Below the pieces are notes generated by a model. It did no database searches, was not told where the DNA came from, and saw only the letters and a program-made list of their open reading frames with translations. This document shows positions 8,249 through 13,224 of a stretch of 13,224 bases of DNA, in pieces. How positions within the stretch are numbered: position 1 is the stretch's first letter; each line of letters opens with the position of its first letter. This stretch comes from Ferruginibacter sp. (GTDB lineage: Bacteria; Bacteroidota; Bacteroidia; Chitinophagales; Chitinophagaceae). Position numbers and translations under genes: made by a program. The stretch spans positions 1 to 13,224 of the forward strand of contig JANXOQ010000467.1 in assembly GCA_025357775.1 (NCBI GenBank). The letters run 5' to 3'.

Positions 8249-8289
8249 ATGTGAAAAAATGAAAATAAATCTTGATTAATGTTCACATT

Positions 8290-8965
8290 TTTGGTAAGCA
8301 CTCAAGCAACATCATCTTTAGTTAGTTTTTTACAAACGAAGCGTTTAAACTTATCAACTCTTTAGCAAGGCTTTTTTTTTGTAATTGTAAAATTTTTTCT
8401 TGTTCATTATTTTACAAATTATTTTTTCGAAAATACTTTTTTGATTGCCCTATTCTGTTGGTTTTGTTTATTGCTTGATAATATATTGTTGGGTTCCACT
8501 ATAGGGCTACAATGTATACATAATCAGCACCGTTAAGGTGAAGCCCTACTCCGTCTGCTTTTACGCTTATCAAAAACATTTGTATGCTTTCGTCTTTTTT
8601 GAAATTTATATACCAATTCTTTCTTATAATTTGCAGTGGTGCTCTCATTTGTATATAAATATTTTATACCGTCTAGTTTTTATTAAACATAGCATTCCTA
8701 AAAATTGTGAAAACACCAGTATTACATGGCTGCTAATATTAATTTCAATTTCTCTAATATGTTCATTTAAATTTATACTCACTTGTTTAAAACGCTTTTT
8801 TTCTTTGTCTTCAATTTTAGACTGGCAGTCGTATATTTATCTAAGTTTATTTAAACCGTCTAATAATAAGAAGGATGATTTTGCTAGGCCTACTTTTTCA
8901 ATTTTTTATTATCCGTATTCTGTAGTTTCCTTTCTCGTTTTTTTCATCTTCCATAAAAGATAAAT
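8290..8965 (-). pseudogene. Decayed SNF2-family DEAD/H helicase, C-terminal half
   Basis: Minus-strand translation, switching frames, gives an ordered series of SNF2 helicase C-terminal landmarks. First is KIEKVGLAKSSFLLLDGLN then KLR-stop-IYD, where relatives have LRQICD, so a CAA to TAA change fits. Next is SSHVILVFSQFLGMLCLIK (around 8733-8680). After a frame change comes STTANYKKELVYKFQ (about 8645-8597). After another comes FLISVKADGVGLHLNGADY then VYIVAL-stop-WNPTIYYQAINKTNRIGQSKK (about 8577-8433). EKILQLQKK then SLAKELIS follows (about 8400-8350), and finally LTKDDVA near 8315, as at the end of intact proteins. At least three in-frame stops and several frameshifts rule out function. 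The ATPase half is missing or unrecognisable. Further traces may run on to about 9290, but I could not align them. The plus-strand 141-codon open frame across this stretch is an artefact. This relic fills most of the geneless region 8165-9367; 8966-9313 shows nothing else recognisable. Confidence 0.88.
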
Positions 8966-9313
8966 CAATTTTTAAATTGTAATATCTTTTTTTATTACTT
9001 TCACTTTTACAGTTAAATTCATGAATGCTGTTTTTTATTCTGAAGACTTATTTGAAAATATTCAGAAATTTTTAATCTTTTTTTTAAGTTGTCTTTTGTA
9101 TATAACTTTCAATTATATCATCTAACAAAACCCTCAATTTTTTTATTAAAAAATTTATAATTTTTACAATCATGAAAATTTTAGTTAGTAAATCTGGGTA
9201 TATCATACCATATTGATTTGCAAAATAGTCCTTTAGGCCATGCATAAATCTTGTATGATTGTGTAATACTGACCATTTAAAGTTTTGAACTCAAATAAAG
9301 CTAGATTGGCATA

Positions 9314-9347
9314 AAAAAACTCCGAGTTTCACAACTCGGAGTTTTTT
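9314..9347 (-). terminator. Strong intrinsic terminator after rplL, usable in both directions
   Basis: ACTCCGAGTT (9319-9328) pairs perfectly with AACTCGGAGT (9333-9342) around a four-base loop. Flanking A5 and T5 runs extend the stem to 15 pairs. On the minus strand the stem is followed by a T-run, giving a classic terminator 20 bases after the rplL stop. The mirrored T-run makes it work for plus-strand transcripts too. It ends the ribosomal operon before the helicase relic. Confidence 0.92.
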
Positions 9348-9367
9348 AAAATTTTTATCAAGATGAA

Positions 9368-9736
9368 TTAAGCAATCTCAACGTCAGCACCTGCTTCAGT
9401 TAATTTTGTTTTTAACTCTTCTGCTGTTGCTTTATCAACACCTTCTTTTACTGGTTTTGGAGCACCATCTACTAAGTCTTTAGCTTCTTTCAAGCCTAAG
9501 CCTGTAAGATCTTTAACGATTTTTACAACCGCTAACTTGTTAGGGCCAGCTGCTTTCAAAATAACATCAAATGCTGTTTTTTCTGCTACTGCCGCTGGTG
9601 CATCACCTGCACTCATTACCACAGCTGCTGCAGCTGGTTCAATGCCGTATTCTGATTTTAAGAATTCAGCTAATTCTTGTACTTCTTTTACTGTAAGGCC
9701 TACTAGGCTTTCAGCTAATACTTTAATATCTGCCAT
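9368..9736 (-). CDS. rplL: 50S ribosomal protein L7/L12
   Basis: This 122-residue protein forms the mobile stalk dimers that recruit translation factors to the ribosome. The N-terminal dimerisation domain (about 1-33, [22 protein letters not shown]) binds the L10 helix. A short Ala-rich hinge follows (about 34-53, [19 protein letters not shown]). The compact C-terminal domain starts at [11 protein letters not shown] and includes the [19 protein letters not shown] helix pair, which contacts EF-Tu and EF-G. Length and motifs are standard. It is the last gene of the operon. A 123-base gap separates it from rplJ. In that gap a weak stem (9807-9811 with 9820-9824) followed by a broken T-run might pause transcription, but this is too poor to call a terminator. 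rpoB, the usual next gene, is absent. Confidence 0.98.
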   Translation of the reverse strand: MADIKVLAESLVGLTVKEVQELAEFLKSEYGIEPAAAAVVMSAGDAPAAVAEKTAFDVILKAAGPNKLAVVKIVKDLTGLGLKEAKDLVDGAPKPVKEGVDKATAEELKTKLTEAGADVEIA

Positions 9737-9859
9737 GTTAATTGTTTTTTCCCGCCTTCATTGTTGTATACTCCAGCGGATGTGTTATTAAAAAAAAATA
9801 TAAAAAATTTGCAATTGTTCAAATAGTTGCTCATTTCACCCAATTTAATCGGTAACAAA

Positions 9860-10474
9860 TTATGCCTCAGTTGCATCAGGTGTTTCATCTGCTGCTGGCG
9901 CTACTGCAACTGGTACCACTTCATCTGCCTCTGCTGCTGGCACTTCTGTTACTGCTGCTACATCATTAACCACTGCTTCTTTTGCTACATCTTTGTTTTG
10001 CAATGCGCCCAATACACGCTGTATAGGAGCTTGCAATAAACCAATCACTTCACCGATAAGTTCGTTCTTGGTTTTTATCATTGTCAATGTTTTCAATTGG
10101 TTATCACCAACGAATATATCTCCATTTATAAAAGCCGCTTTCAAAGTGGGTCTTTCTAAGCCAGCATTCGCCTTGCGGAAACCTGCTAAGATTAAAGCTG
10201 GTTCTTTAGGGTTTTCGCTAAACATTAAAGCAGTTACTTGATGCAAAGAGTCAAATACACCGGCATATTTCTCAGCATCAATAGATTCTAATGCTTTTTT
10301 AATTAAAGTGTTTTTTGCCACCTTCATTTCAACTTGCTTATCAAAGCAATGAGCACGCAAAGTAGTTACTTGTGCTACTGTTAAACTTTCTGTATCTGTA
10401 ATGTAAAAATTATTATACTGATTGAACTTGCCTTTCAGCACTTCTATCACTTCGTTTTTTTGTTGTTTTGTCAT
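9860..10474 (-). CDS. rplJ: 50S ribosomal protein L10 with an acidic Ala-rich tail
   Basis: L10 anchors L7/L12 dimers to 23S rRNA and forms the base of the ribosomal stalk. Residues 1-165 carry the standard fold: an N-terminal helix MTKQQKNEVIEVLKGKF, the YITDTESLTVAQV segment, VAKNTLIKKAL, and the GLLQAPIQRVLGALQN helix near 145-160 that leads to the L12-binding part. At 204 residues it is about 40 longer than E. coli L10 (165). The extra part (about 163-204) is low complexity, rich in Ala, Val, Glu and Asp, and has no cysteine, aromatic or basic residues after K164. It resembles the flexible hinge of L7/L12. It may be a disordered extension; I know no function for it. In E. coli the L10-L12 complex represses its own mRNA; the GC-rich element just upstream could play a similar part here, but that is unproven. 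Confidence 0.97.
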   Translation of the reverse strand: MTKQQKNEVIEVLKGKFNQYNNFYITDTESLTVAQVTTLRAHCFDKQVEMKVAKNTLIKKALESIDAEKYAGVFDSLHQVTALMFSENPKEPALILAGFRKANAGLERPTLKAAFINGDIFVGDNQLKTLTMIKTKNELIGEVIGLLQAPIQRVLGALQNKDVAKEAVVNDVAAVTEVPAAEADEVVPVAVAPAADETPDATEA

Positions 10475-10503
10475 TTCAATTATTTTTTTTAGCTCCGATA
10501 ATT

Positions 10504-10530
10504 CTTCCCCTTCGGGAGGTTAGGTGGGGC
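10504..10530 (-). repeat. GC-rich C-tract/G-tract element between rplA and rplJ
   Basis: Starting directly after the rplA stop codon, the minus strand reads GCCCCACCTAACC then TCCCGAAGGGGAA. That can fold as TCCC-GAA-GGGG, with the first CCCC competing for the same G-run. It stands out from AT-rich surroundings and takes up about half of the 57-base rplA-rplJ gap. Its layout (CCCC, a CCTAA(A)CC-type linker, then CCC-n-GGG) is shared with the element at the right edge of the window. It is either a dispersed repeat or part of an L10-type mRNA leader. Confidence 0.5.
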
Positions 10531-10531
10531 T

Positions 10532-11221
10532 TTAGTTTTGAACAGATTTAGTATCAACCAATATACCGGGGCCCATTGAGCTAGCCATGTTTACACCTTT
10601 TAGATATGTACCTTTACTTGTAGCTGGTTTCAATTTCATAAGTGCATTAATAAGCTCCATGGAATTTTCTACCAATTTTTCTGGTGCAAAACTCACACGC
10701 CCAATAGATGCGTGAATAATACCAGCCTTATCTACTTTGAAAGCAATTTTACCACCTTTCAAATCTTTTACAGCACCAGCTACATCGTTAGTAACAGTAC
10801 CTGTTTTAGGATTTGGCATAAGGTTACGTGGTCCTAGTACTTTACCCAGTTTACCCATTTTAGGCATTACTGATGGTGTAGCTACAATCACATCTACGTC
10901 TGTCCATCCACCTTCTATTTTTGCAATGTATTCATCCAAACCAACAAAATCTGCACCAGCGGCGGTAGCTTCTGCTTCTTTATCTGGTGTACAAAGTACT
11001 AAAACAGATTTTGTTTTACCTGTACCATGTGGCAATGAAACAGTACCACGTATTGCTTGGTCAGCTTTTTTAGGGTCTACACCTAAGCGAACATGTAGGT
11101 CTACAGAGCTATCAAATTTTGTTGTGTTAATATCTTTCACTAACGCAGATGCTTCTACAAGGGTATATGCTTTATTAGCGTCTACCTTAGCATTTGCTAG
11201 TTTTCTTTTTTTAGTAATCAT
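10532..11221 (-). CDS. rplA: 50S ribosomal protein L1
   Basis: L1 forms the mobile stalk that guides deacylated tRNA out of the E site, and in many bacteria it represses its own operon. The 229-residue length is standard. Recognisable landmarks are the basic N-terminus KKRKLANAK, the domain I segment [21 protein letters not shown] and LPHGTGK. Domain II carries [20 protein letters not shown] and the signature [13 protein letters not shown]. The return to domain I runs through [20 protein letters not shown], and the protein ends near [16 protein letters not shown]. It is the second gene of the operon, 44 bases after rplK. Confidence 0.98.
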   Translation of the reverse strand: MITKKRKLANAKVDANKAYTLVEASALVKDINTTKFDSSVDLHVRLGVDPKKADQAIRGTVSLPHGTGKTKSVLVLCTPDKEAEATAAGADFVGLDEYIAKIEGGWTDVDVIVATPSVMPKMGKLGKVLGPRNLMPNPKTGTVTNDVAGAVKDLKGGKIAFKVDKAGIIHASIGRVSFAPEKLVENSMELINALMKLKPATSKGTYLKGVNMASSMGPGILVDTKSVQN

Positions 11222-11265
11222 TTTTTAAAAAGTTTAAAATCTTGAAAAATCAAGATAAGTGACAA

Positions 11266-11709
11266 TTAGTTTTCCCAAGGTGCTTTACCTTCTACAGTAA
11301 GACCCATGCTGCGTGCAGTACCAGCTACCATGCTCATTGCGCTGTTAAGCGTAAAGGCATTAAGATCGGGCATTTTATCTTTTGCTATTTCTTCCACTTG
11401 TGCCCAAGTAACTTTACCCACTTTTACACGGTTAGGCTCTTTAGAACCAGATGTGATTTTAGCGGCTTCCATTAATTGTACGGGAGCAGGTGGAGTTTTT
11501 ATTACAAACTCAAAAGATTTGTCACCATAAACTGTGATGAGAACTGGTAATACCTTACCAGGTTTGTCTTGGGTACGAGCGTTGAATTGCTTACAAAACT
11601 CCATAATGTTGATACCCTTAGAACCCAATGCAGGCCCAATTGGCGGTGCAGGGTTGGCTTGTCCTCCTTTACATTGGAGTTTTACATAGCCAGTAATTTC
11701 TTTAGCCAT
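11266..11709 (-). CDS. rplK: 50S ribosomal protein L11
   Basis: L11 binds the GTPase-associated region of 23S rRNA next to the L7/L12 stalk, and in bacteria with RelA it helps sense uncharged tRNA. The product has 147 residues, which is normal for bacteria lacking N-terminal extensions. The N-terminal domain shows [20 protein letters not shown] with the flexible proline hinge, then [15 protein letters not shown]. The C-terminal RNA-binding domain shows [32 protein letters not shown] and [18 protein letters not shown]. It is the first gene of the operon. secE and nusG, which precede it in most bacteria, are missing, so transcription must start in the short gap upstream. Confidence 0.98.
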   Translation of the reverse strand: MAKEITGYVKLQCKGGQANPAPPIGPALGSKGINIMEFCKQFNARTQDKPGKVLPVLITVYGDKSFEFVIKTPPAPVQLMEAAKITSGSKEPNRVKVGKVTWAQVEEIAKDKMPDLNAFTLNSAMSMVAGTARSMGLTVEGKAPWEN

Positions 11710-11731
11710 ATTTTATTTTTTTGGTGTTAAC

Positions 11732-11778
11732 GTACGACACAAGCGTACTCCCAATCCTTATAAATTGCTATAAGGATT
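11732..11778 (-). promoter_or_regulatory. Structured leader of the rplKAJL mRNA
   Basis: Two hairpins lie in the predicted 5' leader. In transcription order the first is AATCCTTATA pairing with TATAAGGATT around a six-base loop (11753-11778), a perfect 10-base stem. The second is GTACG pairing with CGTAC around seven bases (11732-11748). The first hairpin lacks a T-run and so is not a terminator. Position suggests translational feedback, with L1 the obvious candidate ligand, but I cannot match the known L1 target motif. Confidence 0.5.
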
Positions 11779-11802
11779 ATTCACAAGAACTATTTGGGAT
11801 TG

Positions 11803-11810
11803 CAAAAGTA
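11803..11810 (-). promoter_or_regulatory. Probable -7 box of the rplKAJL promoter
   Basis: On the minus strand this reads TACTTTTG, an exact match to the Bacteroidota TAnnTTTG consensus. It would start transcription near 11797, about 90 bases before rplK, just ahead of the leader hairpins. No TTTG lies at the ideal -33 distance; the nearest is about 31 bases upstream. Its presence fits the need for a dedicated promoter now that nusG is not upstream. Confidence 0.5.
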
Positions 11811-11970
11811 AGGGTTTTGATGAGATTAGATTAGGTTTATGCAAATATTTTTAGGTGATGGTTATAAATTCTTATATAGTGTTTACATGTGGCGTGTACC
11901 AAATATTATTAAATTAAAAAAAATATCATTTATATACATTAACAACCACACATTTACCACAGGCAAATAG

Positions 11971-13098
11971 TTACACCAATCCTTTTAATTTCTCTATCAC
12001 AATATCTACCTCATCTTTCGTATTAAATTTGCTAAAACTAAATCGTACTGTAAGTTGATTGGGATTATTGTTAATAGCACGAATAACATGGCTTCCTGCA
12101 TCTGCACCACTTGTACATGCACTACCACCACTTGCACATATATTATTTATATCTAAGTTAAATAAAATCATTTCTGATTTTTCTGTTTTAGGAAAGCTAC
12201 AACTTAATACCGTATACAAACTATTGCCAATAACATCTCCATTAAAATTAACTTCTGGTAAATGTTTTTTTATTTGCTCATGCATATAAAATTTTAGTGC
12301 GCCGATATATGCACAATCTGCTTCGTGGTTTATCATTGCAAGCTCAAGTGCTTTTGCAAAACCAACTATGCCATAAATATTTTCTGTACCAGCACGCATG
12401 TTACGCTCTTGTCCACCCCCGTGTACAAAAGGTTTTATGCGTACATTTTCGTTTATATAAATGATGCCTACACCTTTTGGCCCATGAAATTTATGAGCGG
12501 CACCTGTAATAAAATGTACAGGAGTATTTCTTAAATCTATAGGAAAATGCCCTACCGTTTGTACTGTATCGCTGTGGAAAATTGCGTTATGTAATTTACA
12601 TAAATTCCCAACTTTATGCATGTCGAGCATATTGCCAATTTCATTATTAGCATGCATTAGTGTAACCAAGGTTTTTTCTTTAGCTGTTGCTAATAATTTT
12701 TCTAAATCTTCTATGTCAATATGCCCATTTGACAATAGTTTTACATAGCTCACCCTTATTGCATCTATATTTCCTAAATGCTCTACTGTATGCGAAACTG
12801 CATGATGCTCTATTACAGAAGTTATGATATGCTTACAATTTAAATCTCTTACAGCAGCTTGTATAGCCATATTACTACTTTCCGTACCTCCGCTTGTAAA
12901 AAAAATTTCAGCTGGGTTTGCATTAAGTAATTTAGCCACTGACTTACGAGCAGTTTCTATAGCCATTCTTGTTTCTCTTCCGTACGAATAAATAGAAGAT
13001 GGATTGCCAAAACGTTCTGATAAAAATGGCATCATGTCCTCTAGTACAATAGGGTCGAGGGAGGTAGTAGCTGCATTGTCGAAGTAGATTCTGTTCAT
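11971..13098 (-). CDS. Cysteine desulfurase, IscS/NifS type (class V aminotransferase fold)
   Basis: Removes sulfur from cysteine as an enzyme-bound persulfide, leaving alanine, for Fe-S clusters or tRNA thiolation. The product has 375 residues and is cytoplasmic. The N-terminus YFDNAATT is typical, followed by FTSGGTESSN (cofactor phosphate site, 67-76), EHHAV with H99 stacking on pyridoxal phosphate, NNEIG, and SDTVQTVGH with D177 and Q180. The cofactor-binding lysine is K203 in AHKFHGPKGVG. RAGTEN (235-240) is intact. The catalytic cysteine is C328 in GSACTSG, in the same place as in E. coli IscS. It is about 30 residues shorter than E. coli IscS, which ends with an IscU-contacting tail, so it is nearer to NifS-like housekeeping versions. 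No iscU, iscR or tRNA-modification gene is beside it, so its partner is unknown. It points the same way as rplK but is 261 bases away, past the probable ribosomal promoter. Confidence 0.95.
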   Translation of the reverse strand: MNRIYFDNAATTSLDPIVLEDMMPFLSERFGNPSSIYSYGRETRMAIETARKSVAKLLNANPAEIFFTSGGTESSNMAIQAAVRDLNCKHIITSVIEHHAVSHTVEHLGNIDAIRVSYVKLLSNGHIDIEDLEKLLATAKEKTLVTLMHANNEIGNMLDMHKVGNLCKLHNAIFHSDTVQTVGHFPIDLRNTPVHFITGAAHKFHGPKGVGIIYINENVRIKPFVHGGGQERNMRAGTENIYGIVGFAKALELAMINHEADCAYIGALKFYMHEQIKKHLPEVNFNGDVIGNSLYTVLSCSFPKTEKSEMILFNLDINNICASGGSACTSGADAGSHVIRAINNNPNQLTVRFSFSKFNTKDEVDIVIEKLKGLV

Positions 13099-13177
13099 TA
13101 GTTAGGAATAGGATTTTAGATAATTATAAATATAAATTTTCTAATAATAGTAGACTTTTAATTAATATAATCGTAGA

Positions 13178-13206
13178 AACCCTTTCTAGGGATTTAGGGG
13201 GTTAGC
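13178..13206. repeat. GC-rich C-tract/G-tract element upstream of the cysteine desulfurase
   Basis: On the minus strand it reads CTAACCCCCTAAATCCCTAG then AAAGGGTTT: a C5 tract, then CCC and GGG that pair as a short hairpin, CCCTAGAAAGGG. It has the same plan as the element between rplA and rplJ and stands out from AT-rich surroundings. It lies about 80 bases before the desulfurase start, in the 126-base non-coding right end, which shows no clear promoter box. Confidence 0.45.
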
Positions 13207-13224
13207 GCTTCCTGTATATCCTTT

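Noticed and set aside
8334..8346. AAACG-n3-CGTTT, a possible second LacI-type half-site pair
   Set aside because: It falls inside the helicase relic, where it encodes an Asn-Ala-Ser-Phe stretch expected in that protein. The 3-base spacer also does not fit the usual operator form.
8538..8963. Plus-strand open frame of 141 codons resembling a small membrane protein
   Set aside because: It lies antisense over the SNF2 helicase relic. Its hydrophobic Phe/Ile/Leu content is what reverse-complemented Lys-rich AT-rich coding DNA gives, and it matches no family I know.
9807..9824. Possible terminator or attenuator between rplJ and rplL
   Set aside because: The stem is only five A/T-rich pairs with an eight-base loop and the T-run is interrupted, so it is expected by chance here.
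10737..11228. Long plus-strand open frame opposite rplA
   Set aside because: The minus strand encodes an unmistakable L1. The antisense frame is open only because of its codon composition.
1..13224. Defence islands, CRISPR arrays, insertion sequences, tRNA or rRNA genes
   Set aside because: I saw no regularly spaced direct repeats, transposase motifs, tRNA cloverleaf or rRNA sequence. All substantial coding regions are accounted for by metabolic, ribosomal or relic genes.

Overview
The window looks like chromosomal DNA from a low-GC member of the Bacteroidota, possibly a Chitinophagales relative. The support is an AT-rich sequence, few Shine-Dalgarno sites, TAnnTTTG-like promoter boxes, the style of the lipoprotein signal peptide and a Bacteroidota-type SNF2 helicase remnant. 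The family-level placement is a guess from protein style.

Positions 1-3732 carry two plus-strand genes for exported proteins. The first is a lipoprotein of the vanadium haloperoxidase / PAP2 phosphatase superfamily. The second is a secreted GH37 trehalase. The gap between them holds a long imperfect hairpin. A second, REP-like inverted repeat lies between the trehalase and the convergent gene that follows.

Positions 3733-8250 hold a minus-strand sucrose-use cluster, in transcription order: an SLC45/GPH-like major facilitator transporter, a PfkB fructokinase and a GH13_4 amylosucrase-type enzyme. Together they would import intact sucrose, split it in the cytoplasm (with or without making glucan) and phosphorylate the fructose released. 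A perfect CAAACGTTTG palindrome of LacI-family type lies just upstream of the transporter. No LacI regulator and no SusC/SusD pair is present here.

Positions 8290-8965 contain the decayed C-terminal half of a SNF2-family helicase on the minus strand, broken by stops and frameshifts. It occupies most of an otherwise geneless 1.2 kb stretch.

Positions 9314-11810 contain the ribosomal protein operon rplK-rplA-rplJ-rplL (minus strand), with a structured leader, a candidate promoter and a strong terminator right after rplL. secE/nusG are not upstream and rpoB/rpoC are not downstream, so the usual neighbourhood is broken on both sides. A GC-rich intergenic element lies between rplA and rplJ, and a similar one lies at the right edge of the window.

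Positions 11971-13098 carry an IscS/NifS-type cysteine desulfurase (minus strand). Apart from the split ribosomal operon, the helicase relic and the repeat elements, the gene content is ordinary. I see no defence system, mobile element, CRISPR array or RNA gene.
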